Below are positions 52,526 to 62,038 of a DNA stretch of 64,000 nucleotides, piece by piece (the first letter of the stretch is position 1; every line of letters starts with the position of its first letter). This DNA comes from Candidatus Eisenbergiella merdavium. Lineage in GTDB: Bacteria > Bacillota > Clostridia > Lachnospirales > Lachnospiraceae. Below the pieces are notes generated by a model. That model was not told the origin of the DNA and did not search any database. It saw only the letters and a program-made list of their open reading frames with translations. Where the stretch lies: NCBI GenBank assembly GCA_019119595.1, contig DWWS01000050.1:62001-126000 (forward strand), written 5' to 3'. The position numbers and the translations under genes are program-made.

Positions 52526-54412
52526 ATGAAAAAAGGACAACAGTTTCATTTCTTTCCCGTTATTATAATATGCGCTGCGTTCGCTCTGCTCTCCGTCGCA
52601 CTGATCGGCCAGCAGTATTATGGAACTTCCTCTGCGGACAGCAGGCTTTCCATTCTTCCCGCAGACAGCTTTCAGTCTGTCAGTCCGGATACAGCCGAGG
52701 CATTGGGCAAAGAAAGCTCTTTGGGTACAGAATGCCTTGTTCTTGTAAACAGCACAGAGGAAAATTCCGTTCTCGCGGAAGCAGACATCCGCGCTCTGTT
52801 TAAGCAGCTTAAGGTAAACGCAGATTTCGTAGATGTATCAAAGGAGACGATTCCTTCCTTTGCTTCCTATGAGAAGGTCGTGACCGCTCTTGTGGAATAC
52901 GGCATTCTGGGAGAACGGGCCTATGACCTGATGGACTGGGTTTTTGAGGGCGGCGGGCTGATGGTCTATTTTCCACCTCAGGGTGATCTCTTTTTCCGAG
53001 CCCTGGGAGTACAGATGGGCATTCAGGAATCAGGCTGGTCCATGTATGAACTCACCGGCATCCGATTCAAATCAGATCTGATTCTGGGCGGACAGGGAAA
53101 GGATTTTTCCATTGAGGAATCCTTTGAATCCTCCCTCACTCTGGATCTGACCTCTGACTGTACCGTTCACATCGTAAGTGCCAATGAACGGGAGCTTCCT
53201 CTGCTGTGGGAGCGTCGGCACGGCGAAGGCAAGGTTGTCTTTATGAACTTCGGAATCATGGGCAAGTCCTATCGCGGGCTTTATGCAGCGGCCTACAGCC
53301 TTCTTTCCGATGCTTTCTGCTGGCCCGTCATCAACGCAAGCTCTTTCTATATTGATGATTTCCCTTCTCCCATTCCGGCCGGAACCAGCTCTTATATTGA
53401 GCGGGATTACGGAATCAGCATTGCGGATTTTTATACCGGCGTCTGGTGGCCGGATCTTCTGGAGCTGGCGGAGGAATACGGGATCCGTTACAGCGGAATG
53501 ATCATTGAGAGCTATTCCGACCAGACAGAGGCACCCTTTGATGTCAACATGAATACGCAGAGATTCAGTTATTTCGGCTCCTCTCTGCTGAAAAACGGTG
53601 GAGAAATCGGTCTGCATGGATACAATCATATCCCTTTGTGCTTTGAAGGCTTTGCACCGGAAGACACACAGACCGGTATCCGGGAAACGTACGAATACGA
53701 TTACTGGAACACAAGGGAGGACATGAGCGCATCCATACAGGAGCTGATCCGCTTTACCAGCGAGCTGTTTTCCGGCGCCTCCCTTCAGGTTTACTCCCCT
53801 CCCGCAAATATCCTTTCCTCGGAAGGAAGGCAGCTTCTGACGGAGGATTTTCCGCAGATCAAAGCGATCGCCGGTGTATATTCAGAAGGGGGCCTGGAAT
53901 ATACCCAGGAGTTTAAGGTAGCAGAGGATGGAATCATCGAAACTCCCCGCGTCATTTCCGGACTGGTCATCAATTCCTATATGGAGCTTTCCGCCCTGTC
54001 GGAATTAAACCTCCATTATGTGAATTCCCATTATCAGACCCCTGACGAGGTACTGAATGCGGACCCTGGCGCGCAGGACGGCTGGAAATCCATGAAGGAA
54101 AGCTTTCAGGAGTACCTGGGCTGGCTGTATGGTGCCGCCGCAGACATCCGCAATCTGACAGCCTCTGAAATGGCCGGAGCGGTGCAGCGTTGGTATTATC
54201 TGGACGTGGAGCAGACGGTCACAGAGGATGAGATCATTCTGAAGCTGGATCATTTTCAGGATGAGGGCTTCCTGTTCCTCAGAATCAACGAAAGGCCGCC
54301 CGAGGACCCGGAAACATGCATTACCGGGGGAAGCCTGCAGGATATGGGCGGCGGCCTGTATCTGGTCACCGCCACATCAGACCATATCGTGATCCAACGG
54401 GGAAGGGAATAA
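52526..54412 (+). CDS. pelA: PelA-type DUF2194 polysaccharide deacetylase, copy 2
   Basis: 628 residues, colinear with the preceding gene over its full length: same anchor helix, SSFYIDDFPSP (about 275), LHGYNH (about 364), and the same ending pattern (GGGLYLVTATS against GGGLYLLEAHS). Catalytic residues are kept in both copies, so neither looks like a dead partner. It starts 11 bp after copy 1. The two may act on different acetyl patterns or work as a pair; this is inference. Confidence 0.87.
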   Translation: MKKGQQFHFFPVIIICAAFALLSVALIGQQYYGTSSADSRLSILPADSFQSVSPDTAEALGKESSLGTECLVLVNSTEENSVLAEADIRALFKQLKVNADFVDVSKETIPSFASYEKVVTALVEYGILGERAYDLMDWVFEGGGLMVYFPPQGDLFFRALGVQMGIQESGWSMYELTGIRFKSDLILGGQGKDFSIEESFESSLTLDLTSDCTVHIVSANERELPLLWERRHGEGKVVFMNFGIMGKSYRGLYAAAYSLLSDAFCWPVINASSFYIDDFPSPIPAGTSSYIERDYGISIADFYTGVWWPDLLELAEEYGIRYSGMIIESYSDQTEAPFDVNMNTQRFSYFGSSLLKNGGEIGLHGYNHIPLCFEGFAPEDTQTGIRETYEYDYWNTREDMSASIQELIRFTSELFSGASLQVYSPPANILSSEGRQLLTEDFPQIKAIAGVYSEGGLEYTQEFKVAEDGIIETPRVISGLVINSYMELSALSELNLHYVNSHYQTPDEVLNADPGAQDGWKSMKESFQEYLGWLYGAAADIRNLTASEMAGAVQRWYYLDVEQTVTEDEIILKLDHFQDEGFLFLRINERPPEDPETCITGGSLQDMGGGLYLVTATSDHIVIQRGRE

Positions 54413-54461
54413 ATCCAGGCTGTCAAAGGATGCGGTTTCCGCCGCAGGAGCAGAGGAAAAT

Positions 54462-55886
54462 ATGAGAATCTGTGTCATACTTGAAGGGTGTTATCCCTAT
54501 GTAACAGGCGGTGTGTCCACCTGGATGCATCAATACATCAAAGCCATGCCGGAGCACGAATTCGTTCTTCTGACCATAGGAGCTTCCTCCGAGGACAAAG
54601 GGAAATTTAAGTATGAGCTTCCGGACAATGTGGTTGAGGTTCAGGAAATCTTTCTTCAGGATGCTCTGAAGCTTCCTTCGGATGGGAAGAAATATAAGTT
54701 TGCAGGAAAGGAGCTGCAGGCTCTTACAGACTTTGTTCACTGCAAAAGCCCGGACTGGGAGGTTCTGTTTGGCATGTACAACGATAAGAAAATACCGCCC
54801 ATGTCTTTTCTGACCAGTCAGGAATTTTTGAATATCCTGATCCGGATCTGCGAACAAGACTATCCATATACGGCATTTTCCGATATGTTTCACACGCTGC
54901 GCTCCATGTTCCTCCCCGTCCTGTATACCATCAGTCAGGATATTCCAAAGGCGGATATTTATCATGCCATCGCCACCGGCTACAGCGGTCTGCTGGCAAG
55001 ACTTGGAAGCTACAAATACCATGTTCCCTTTATGCTGACAGAGCACGGAATCTACACAAGAGAACGGGAGGAGGAAATCATCCGCGCCAGGTGGGTTCCC
55101 GCAGCATTCAAGCGGTTCTGGGTCCGCTTCTTCTATATGCTGTCGGATGCGGTATACAGCAAAGCGTCGATGATCACAAGCCTGTTCGATAACGCGGGGA
55201 AAACCCAGATCGAAATGGGCTGTCCTCCAGAACGCTGCAGAGTCATTCCCAACGGCATTCATTTTGAGAGATTCTGCAATATACCGCTGAAAAAGGCGGA
55301 CGGCTGGATCGACATAGGAGCCATTGTCCGTCTGGCGCCGATCAAGGATATCAAAACACTGATCTATTCCTTTTATGAGCTGCGGTTCCGTCTTCAGAAC
55401 GTACGGCTGCACATCATCGGACCGGTAGACGACGAACAGTATGCGAAGGAATGCTATGAGCTCGTCGAGCAGCTCGGGGTGGAAGAGGTCATTTTCACCG
55501 GTATGGTCAACGTGCTGGAATACATGGAAAAGCTGGACTTTACCATCCTTACCAGCATCTCCGAGGGGCAGCCGCTCTCCGTTCTTGAGTCCTTCGCCGC
55601 AGGCCGTCCCTGTGTGACCACGGATGTGGGATGCTGCCGGGAGCTGTTAAACGGAATGGAAGGCGACGATCTGGGATGCGCCGGCTTCTGTACGCCCCCC
55701 ATGGAAAGAGAAGCACTGTGCAATGCCATGGAACGAATGAGCGTGCGGACAGAGGAGCGTTACCGGATGGGGCAGATCGGCAAGCGGCGCGTCGAGCTTT
55801 ACTATCGCCACAACGATATGATTCGAAATTACAGAAATGCGTATACAGAGGTGATGAATAATTGGCAGGAATCGGTTTCTCACTGA
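54462..55886 (+). CDS. pelF: PelF glycosyltransferase
   Basis: 474 residues. It starts ICVILEGCYPYVTGGVSTWM, the PelF signature, and has GT4-type ends: IVRLAPIKDIKTLI and SEGQPLSVLESFAAGRPCV with the E-x7-E pair. PelF polymerises the Pel chain (GalNAc/GlcNAc-type sugars) in the cytosol with PelD, PelE and PelG. GAGGAAA precedes the ATG. It overlaps pelG by 25 bp. Confidence 0.95.
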   Translation: MRICVILEGCYPYVTGGVSTWMHQYIKAMPEHEFVLLTIGASSEDKGKFKYELPDNVVEVQEIFLQDALKLPSDGKKYKFAGKELQALTDFVHCKSPDWEVLFGMYNDKKIPPMSFLTSQEFLNILIRICEQDYPYTAFSDMFHTLRSMFLPVLYTISQDIPKADIYHAIATGYSGLLARLGSYKYHVPFMLTEHGIYTREREEEIIRARWVPAAFKRFWVRFFYMLSDAVYSKASMITSLFDNAGKTQIEMGCPPERCRVIPNGIHFERFCNIPLKKADGWIDIGAIVRLAPIKDIKTLIYSFYELRFRLQNVRLHIIGPVDDEQYAKECYELVEQLGVEEVIFTGMVNVLEYMEKLDFTILTSISEGQPLSVLESFAAGRPCVTTDVGCCRELLNGMEGDDLGCAGFCTPPMEREALCNAMERMSVRTEERYRMGQIGKRRVELYYRHNDMIRNYRNAYTEVMNNWQESVSH

Positions 55887-57325
55887 AAAAATTATTTACG
55901 AAAAAGGGGCTGTTCAGCCTGTGCCGCGCCTACGGCTATGCGGGGCTGATCTGTGCGGGACCCATGATCCTCGGCGTGATACTGCTGGTCAGCGTCGCCT
56001 TTCTCTCGCAGCTTGCCGGCATGTCCAGGCATGACAGAGAGCTGTTGAATTGTATGCTTACCTACTGTCTGCTGGCCTCTCTCACCACCACCAGCATATT
56101 CAACATGACGGCGACCCGTTTTGTATCTGATATGCTGTATGAGGAAAAACCGGAAAGGATCATTCCCAGCCTGTACGGCAGCACGACGATCCTGCTGACC
56201 GGCGGCTGCCTTGTCTGGGCCGTCTTTCTCCATTTTTCCGGTGTGCTGACGGTCTATAAGCTGCTCTGTCTGTGGTTTTACGCGATTTTGATCGTAGTCT
56301 GGATGGAAATGAATTATCTGACCGCGCTGAAGGATTATAAGGTTTTGGTACGGGACTTTGCCATCTCTCTTGCCTGCGGGCTTCTGCTTGCCCTATTGAT
56401 GGTGCTGTTCCGCCATGTTACGATCACGACGCTTTTTCTCTGTGTCATACTGGCATACGGGCTTCTGATGGCGCTGTACTACAGACAGCTTCTGAAATAT
56501 TTTCCTCGGAGCGAGGGAAGCCGTTTTTCCTTCCTGCGCTGGCTGGAAAAATACCGCTCGTTGGCCTTTACAGGAATTTTTGTCAACCTCGGGCTGTTCG
56601 CTCACCTGGTGATCATGTACTTCGGGCCGCTTCAGGTACAGGTAGAGGGGCTGTTCTACGGCGCTCCCATGCATGACGTTCCCGCCCTGTGCGCCTTTTT
56701 CTCCATCCTGATCACCACGATCAACTTCGTGACCTCGGTGGAGGTACGCTTCTACCCTCAGTATCGGAATTACTACAGCCTGTTCAACGACAACGGCTCC
56801 ATCCGTGATATCGAGCAGGCGGAGGACGAAATGCTGTCCGTGCTGCGTCAGGAGCTGGCCTTCAACGCTCACAAGCAGTTGATCACCACTCTGCTTTTCA
56901 TCGTGATCGGCTCCCTTGTTCTGGAGCTGCTGCCGCTGGGCTTCAACGATACCTCGATGGGGATTTACCGGCTGCTCTGCGCTGGCTACGGCCTGTATGC
57001 CATCAGCAATACGATCATGCTGATTTTGCTGTATTATGAGGACTATACAGGCGCGCTGCTTTCAACCTTCGCTTTCGCAGCCGTCAGCATTGCCGGCACC
57101 GTTCTGCAGATTTTGTATGGGCAGATCAATTTCTATGGCCTGGGATTTTTGATCGGCAGTCTAGCCTTTTATCTGGTCAGTTGGATCCGGCTGGAATGGT
57201 ATACCAGAAGGCTGCCCTACTACCTGCTATGTAAGGGAGCCATCGTAGAAAATAAAAAGCTGGGAATACTCTCCCGACTTTGCAACTATCTGGAACGTAA
57301 GGAAGGAGCAGTTCATGAAAAGTAA
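55862..57325 (+). CDS. pelG: PelG membrane transporter
   Basis: 487 residues with about 12 helices; the N-terminus AGIGFSLKKLF is typical of PelG, the membrane channel that exports the Pel polymer. The start codon is TTG at 55862, inside the end of pelF, with a GAGGTG site upstream, so it depends on coupling. The following lipoprotein gene overlaps it by 11 bp. Confidence 0.94.
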   Translation: MAGIGFSLKKLFTKKGLFSLCRAYGYAGLICAGPMILGVILLVSVAFLSQLAGMSRHDRELLNCMLTYCLLASLTTTSIFNMTATRFVSDMLYEEKPERIIPSLYGSTTILLTGGCLVWAVFLHFSGVLTVYKLLCLWFYAILIVVWMEMNYLTALKDYKVLVRDFAISLACGLLLALLMVLFRHVTITTLFLCVILAYGLLMALYYRQLLKYFPRSEGSRFSFLRWLEKYRSLAFTGIFVNLGLFAHLVIMYFGPLQVQVEGLFYGAPMHDVPALCAFFSILITTINFVTSVEVRFYPQYRNYYSLFNDNGSIRDIEQAEDEMLSVLRQELAFNAHKQLITTLLFIVIGSLVLELLPLGFNDTSMGIYRLLCAGYGLYAISNTIMLILLYYEDYTGALLSTFAFAAVSIAGTVLQILYGQINFYGLGFLIGSLAFYLVSWIRLEWYTRRLPYYLLCKGAIVENKKLGILSRLCNYLERKEGAVHEK

Positions 57326-59123
57326 TCTGCAAATATTTTTAGTGATCGGCGCAATGCTGCTTCTGCTGGGAGGATGCGCTCTGTCTGAGGGGAACGGAGG
57401 AGACGGACGTAACTCCTCCCAGCAGCAGGACTCTGATCCCCTGGCATCCACGCCCGTAGAAACGGTTTCTGCCTCTGTAGAGGATTATAAGCTGAGAGAT
57501 AAAGCTTCCGTCTATGAGGATGATGATGAAGGCAGCGTGGTTACCATGTATCTGACAGTCCGGGAGGGAAATTCCGCGGAAAATACAGACCATACCTGGA
57601 CAGAAGTCAACACCTATTCCAAATATTGGTATGAGGATCAGGGCATCCCCCAGTATGCAGTGGAAGGACTGCTGCAGATCGGCGATGAAAACGGCCTGAT
57701 TCCCGGCGAGCTTGGTTATGGAGAGGAAATTCCCAATGCCATCGTCAAGATCAGAGGCCAGACCTCTACGAAAAGGGAGCAGAAAAATTACAAAATAGAG
57801 ATTAAGGAAGGCCAGGGAGAATGGCGCGATCAGCGTACTATCAATCTGAACAAGCATGGGGGCGAGGGTCTTCGCTTTAAAAACAAGCTCGCCTACGACC
57901 TGATGAAGGATATCCCCGAGATGATGTCCGCCCGTACACAGTTTGTTCATCTGTATGTCAAGGATGAAACGGAAGGCGGAAGCGGCGTATTCGAGGATTA
58001 CGGGCTTTATACCCAGGTGGAACAGATTAACGGCAGATATCTGAAGACCCACGGTCTGGACAACAAGGGACATCTTTACAAGAACGAGTTCTTTGAATTC
58101 CTCCGATATGAGGACGCGATCAAGCTCGCGACCGATCCCACCTTTGATCTTGATGAATTTGAAACCTATCTTGAGGTCAAAGGGGACACAGATCACAGCA
58201 AGCTCATAGAGATGCTGGAGGATGTGAACGATTATTCCATCCCCATTGAGGATACCGTTGAAAAATGGTTTGATACGGAAAATTTATACTACTGGATGGG
58301 CTTTCACATTCTGACCGGAAATATAGATACGGAAGCCAGAAATTATTTTATCTACAGCCCTTTGAACCTGGACAAATTTTATTTTATCTCCTGGGATAAC
58401 GACGGTGCCTTTGATCTGACGGAAAATGAGGTGAGAGGCACAAGCGGCCGCGGGGGAAGCTGGCAGAACGGGGTCAGCAACTACTGGGGTGTCGTCCTGT
58501 TCCAGCGCATGTATAAGAATGAAGAATACAGAAACGGCCTGACACAGGTTATTGAAACGCTCCGCACCCAGTATCTGACGAAGGATAAGATCAACAGCCT
58601 GGTCAATACCTACCGGGATGTGGTTAAGCCCTATGTGTACAGCATGCCTGATATTTTATATGCGCAGCTTACAGAAGATGAGTATGACATCGTCGCCGAT
58701 GGGCTTGCCGATGAGATAGAACAGAATTATCAGACCTACCTGGAATCCCTGGAAAGACCGATGCCCTTTTACATCGCGGTTCCCACGCAGGAGAACGGAC
58801 AGCTTCATCTCTCCTGGGATGCTTCCTATGACTTTGACAATGAAAATATTACCTACACAGTAGAGCTTGCCACCGATTTTCTGTTCCAGAACGTAATCTT
58901 TTCTCAGCATAATGTGCGCATCCCGCAGGCCGATACCTCTGCCCTGCCAGAGGGCCAGTATTTTATCCGGGTCCGTGCGACGAACGAATCCGGGCATACG
59001 CAGGATGCCTTTGATTACTATGTTGCGGAAGGCAGCAGTTCATACAAGATCTACAGTACCAAGTGCTTTTATGTCCTGGCAGACGGCAGAATCAGGGAGT
59101 ATGTGTACGATGAAGGCGAATAA
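57315..59123 (+). CDS. CotH-family lipoprotein (protein-kinase-like)
   Basis: 602 residues. A lipoprotein signal peptide ends in LLLGGCALSE, so it is membrane-anchored outside. The CotH domain (about 130-440) has RGQTSTKREQKNYKIEI, LNKHGGEGLRFKNKLAYDL and the active-site segment ISWDNDGAFDL; a fibronectin-like C-terminal domain follows (about 480-580). CotH proteins of Bacillus are spore-coat kinases; extracellular relatives lie beside VTC and DUF4956 genes in Firmicutes, as here. The role in Pel biology is not known. Confidence 0.9.
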   Translation: MKSNLQIFLVIGAMLLLLGGCALSEGNGGDGRNSSQQQDSDPLASTPVETVSASVEDYKLRDKASVYEDDDEGSVVTMYLTVREGNSAENTDHTWTEVNTYSKYWYEDQGIPQYAVEGLLQIGDENGLIPGELGYGEEIPNAIVKIRGQTSTKREQKNYKIEIKEGQGEWRDQRTINLNKHGGEGLRFKNKLAYDLMKDIPEMMSARTQFVHLYVKDETEGGSGVFEDYGLYTQVEQINGRYLKTHGLDNKGHLYKNEFFEFLRYEDAIKLATDPTFDLDEFETYLEVKGDTDHSKLIEMLEDVNDYSIPIEDTVEKWFDTENLYYWMGFHILTGNIDTEARNYFIYSPLNLDKFYFISWDNDGAFDLTENEVRGTSGRGGSWQNGVSNYWGVVLFQRMYKNEEYRNGLTQVIETLRTQYLTKDKINSLVNTYRDVVKPYVYSMPDILYAQLTEDEYDIVADGLADEIEQNYQTYLESLERPMPFYIAVPTQENGQLHLSWDASYDFDNENITYTVELATDFLFQNVIFSQHNVRIPQADTSALPEGQYFIRVRATNESGHTQDAFDYYVAEGSSSYKIYSTKCFYVLADGRIREYVYDEGE

Positions 59124-59877
59124 ACCTCTTTCCAACAAAAACACCTCCTACGGCACCTTCCGCAACGAATGGAAATACTATCTCTCCCTCTGGGACTGCC
59201 AGGCGCAGAAGGAAAGATTCCAGACCGTCATGCAGCGGGATCCCCATGCCGTAGGCGGCCTGTATTCCATCCGGAGCCTGTATTTTGACGATTACTGGAA
59301 CAGCTCCTACAACGACAAGATGGCGGGTGTGAACTACCGGAAAAAATACCGGATCCGGATCTACAACTGCAGCGATTCCGCCATCCGGCTGGAGCGCAAG
59401 ATCAAGCTCGGAAACTACATCCACAAGGATTCCGCCCGCCTGACCCGGCAGGAATATGAATGGATCATGGAAGGCCGCTACGACTTCCTGCTGAAGCATA
59501 CCGAGCGGCTCTGCCGGGAATTCTGGTTCGAATGTACCTCAAACCTGATGCGTCCGAAGGTCATCGTGGACTATGAGCGGGAGCCCTTCATCCTTCCTGA
59601 GGGAGACGTGCGGATTACCTTCGATTCCAACGTAAGAGCCGCCTCGCCGGAGAACGATCTGTTTGATCCTTCTCTCCCGTCCTATGAAATGATCCCTTAC
59701 GGGAAAACCATCATGGAGGTAAAATTCACGGAATTTCTTCCCATGGTCATCAAGGAGGTGCTTCCTCCCGGGGAACAGGAATTCTCGGCGATCTCCAAAT
59801 ATACGCTGTGCTATGAAAAGCTTTGCTACCGGACCGATGCGCTGTCCCTGATCACCAGATCGGAAAAGCCGCGTTAG
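59110..59877 (+). CDS. VTC-domain polyphosphate polymerase-like protein
   Basis: 255 residues from the ATG at 59110, which overlaps the CotH end by 14 bp and has AGGGAG ten bases upstream. The VTC-type tunnel domain is clear: FRNEWKYYLS, GGLYSIRSLYFDDYWNSSYNDK, the basic strand KKYRIRIYN, IRLERKIK, and KTIMEVKFTEFLP. Relatives of yeast Vtc4 make polyphosphate from ATP. Its partner DUF4956 membrane protein is the next gene. A link between polyphosphate and Pel, a cationic polymer in other bacteria, is inferred. Confidence 0.92.
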   Translation: MKANKPLSNKNTSYGTFRNEWKYYLSLWDCQAQKERFQTVMQRDPHAVGGLYSIRSLYFDDYWNSSYNDKMAGVNYRKKYRIRIYNCSDSAIRLERKIKLGNYIHKDSARLTRQEYEWIMEGRYDFLLKHTERLCREFWFECTSNLMRPKVIVDYEREPFILPEGDVRITFDSNVRAASPENDLFDPSLPSYEMIPYGKTIMEVKFTEFLPMVIKEVLPPGEQEFSAISKYTLCYEKLCYRTDALSLITRSEKPR

Positions 59878-59920
59878 ACACTTCGCCGCCCTGCGGCAGA
59901 ATGAGAGGGAATATACAGTT

Positions 59921-60604
59921 ATGAGATTACAGGATTATTTTAAAAATTCAGTGTGGGAATCCTTTGCCAGCAGTCAGGGCCTGACTCTGGACACAACGAC
60001 GCAGATCATCGTTTCCATGCTGGTCGCCCTGATCATGGGCCTGTTCATTTACAAGATTTATCAGATCTATTTTGGAGGCGTGGTATTTTCACGCTCCTTC
60101 GCCACAACGCTGGTCGGCATGGCCGTGCTGACCTGCATGCTGACCCTGGCCATCAGCACCAACATCGTTATCTCTCTCGGTATGGTGGGCGCGCTCTCCA
60201 TCGTGCGTTACAGGACGGCCATCAAGGATCCCATGGATCTTCTGTACCTGTTCTGGTCCATCTCCGTCGGGATCACATCGGGCGCAGGAATGTATGTCCT
60301 GGTGGTGGCGGCAAGCCTCATCATGCTGATCCTGATACATATCCTGTACCACAGGCAGAAACGGGGCATGATCTACATCATGGTGGTCCACTATCAGGGC
60401 GAGCTGACCGGGGACGAGGTGCTGCGCGCTCTGAAGAAGCTGCGCTATCAGCTCAAATCCAAAACCTTCCGCGGCGATCTGACAGAAATGACGCTGGAGG
60501 TCTACTGCCGTTCCGATAACACCGTTTTTCTGGAAAACATCAAAGCGATAGAACAGGTAAAGGATGTCACTCTGATTCAGTATAATGGAGAATATCATGG
60601 ATAA
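59921..60604 (+). CDS. DUF4956 membrane protein
   Basis: 227 residues: about four helices (25-45, 60-80, 85-105, 115-145) with the family's SLGMVGALSIVRYRTAIKDPMDLLYLFWSI core, then a cytosolic ferredoxin-like part. It pairs with VTC and CotH genes in many Firmicutes. It may be the membrane part through which polyphosphate or phosphate moves; this is not established. Confidence 0.9.
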   Translation: MRLQDYFKNSVWESFASSQGLTLDTTTQIIVSMLVALIMGLFIYKIYQIYFGGVVFSRSFATTLVGMAVLTCMLTLAISTNIVISLGMVGALSIVRYRTAIKDPMDLLYLFWSISVGITSGAGMYVLVVAASLIMLILIHILYHRQKRGMIYIMVVHYQGELTGDEVLRALKKLRYQLKSKTFRGDLTEMTLEVYCRSDNTVFLENIKAIEQVKDVTLIQYNGEYHG

Positions 60605-62012
60605 AAGCATCAGGTGGAAAATTGCCGCGGCAGTCATCATCGCGGTCTGTGTCGTTTTCGCAGCGGTTTCCATTTATCTGATCCCCAGACTGTATAATCT
60701 CTCTGCGGAAGCGGATTTCACCTATGATGATAAGATCGTCGGTTTTCCCATGACCGGATATGCTCCTTCCGCCGAGGAGGATTTTGCCGAGAAGGCCAGC
60801 CTGGTCTTTATCAACCTGACCTGGGCGGAATGGGAGCCGGAAAGAGGGAAATATGATATTGCCGGGCTGGAAGAGAAATACCAGCTCAACCGCTGGAAAG
60901 CTGCAGGAAAGCATGCCGTCCTCCGTTTTGTCTGCGACAGGCCAGGAAGCGAGACGCACATGGATATTCCCCAGTGGCTGTACGAGCGGACCGGCGACGG
61001 AGTTTTTTACGATATCGACTATGGCATGGGCTACTGCCCCGACTATTCCAATGAAGCGTTTATCGAGGCGCACCGGGCCGCCCTTCAGGCCCTTGGAGAA
61101 TATTTCAGCCAGGATACCTTTCTTGCCTATGTGGAGCTTGGAAGCCTGGGACACTGGGGCGAATGGCATACGCTGCATGAGGCGGGCCTTCCGGCCATGC
61201 CCGACATGGATACCTGCTGGCAGTACGCAAACCACTATTCCGATTCCTTCATCAACGCAAAGCTGCTGATGCGCCGCAATTACGTGATCGCGGCGGACGG
61301 AAACATGGGCCTGTACAACGACATGGTTGGGCATGCAGGAGACACGCAGGAATGGCTGGACTGGCAGAAGGACGGCGGCTATTATGAGCTTCCTGACGGA
61401 TCTCTCCCCTACAAACCCATGGAGGAGGTCTGGAATACGGCCCCGGTGGGCGGGGAATTCACCGGCTCCATCCCCATGGAACAGATACTCACCGAGGATC
61501 TGACGCAGACGCTCGCTTATATCGAACAGTCTCACATGACCTTCCTCGGCCCCCATACGCCGCTGAGATATGAGAATGCGGAAGAAGACATGGCTGAAAA
61601 AATCGCGGCAGTTGAGGCGCAGCTTGGATACCGCTACTGGATCTCGCATCTGTCGGTGGATATCAGCTATATGGATCAGACCTTTGAAATCTCTCTCACC
61701 TGGGAAAATTCGGGGGCAGCGCCTGTTTATTTTGAATGGCCTGTCATGATGTATGTGTACGATAAGGACGGAAGCCTGAAATACTGGGACAGTGTTGATC
61801 TGTCTCTTACAGAGCTGATACCGGGAGCCTCCGTTACCACAACGAACAGCATCCCTTTCAACGATCTGTTCCGGGAAGGCTATACCATAGGGATCGGCAT
61901 TCTGGATCCGATGACCGAACAGCCGGCCGTAGAGCTGTGCATGAATAAGGAATACCGGGACGGGATCAACATACTCTATACCTATGACGGAAGCACTGGC
62001 AAAACCTTTTAA
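60597..62012 (+). CDS. DUF4832 glycosidase-like extracellular protein
   Basis: 471 residues from the ATG at 60597 (GGAG six bases upstream), overlapping the previous gene by 8 bp. One N-terminal helix, then a TIM-barrel-like part (FINLTWAEWEPERGKYD, VLRFVCDRP, LAYVELGSLGHWGEWHT with Glu residues at strand ends) and a C-terminal beta-sandwich with DUF4832 features (LTWENSGAAPVYFEWPVMMYV). It resembles glycoside hydrolase folds, so it could trim Pel and fill the place of the missing PelA hydrolase domain. That is a guess from fold and position. Confidence 0.83.
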   Translation: MDKSIRWKIAAAVIIAVCVVFAAVSIYLIPRLYNLSAEADFTYDDKIVGFPMTGYAPSAEEDFAEKASLVFINLTWAEWEPERGKYDIAGLEEKYQLNRWKAAGKHAVLRFVCDRPGSETHMDIPQWLYERTGDGVFYDIDYGMGYCPDYSNEAFIEAHRAALQALGEYFSQDTFLAYVELGSLGHWGEWHTLHEAGLPAMPDMDTCWQYANHYSDSFINAKLLMRRNYVIAADGNMGLYNDMVGHAGDTQEWLDWQKDGGYYELPDGSLPYKPMEEVWNTAPVGGEFTGSIPMEQILTEDLTQTLAYIEQSHMTFLGPHTPLRYENAEEDMAEKIAAVEAQLGYRYWISHLSVDISYMDQTFEISLTWENSGAAPVYFEWPVMMYVYDKDGSLKYWDSVDLSLTELIPGASVTTTNSIPFNDLFREGYTIGIGILDPMTEQPAVELCMNKEYRDGINILYTYDGSTGKTF

Positions 62013-62038
62013 AAAATTAGATAAAGGAGGACGGGAAA

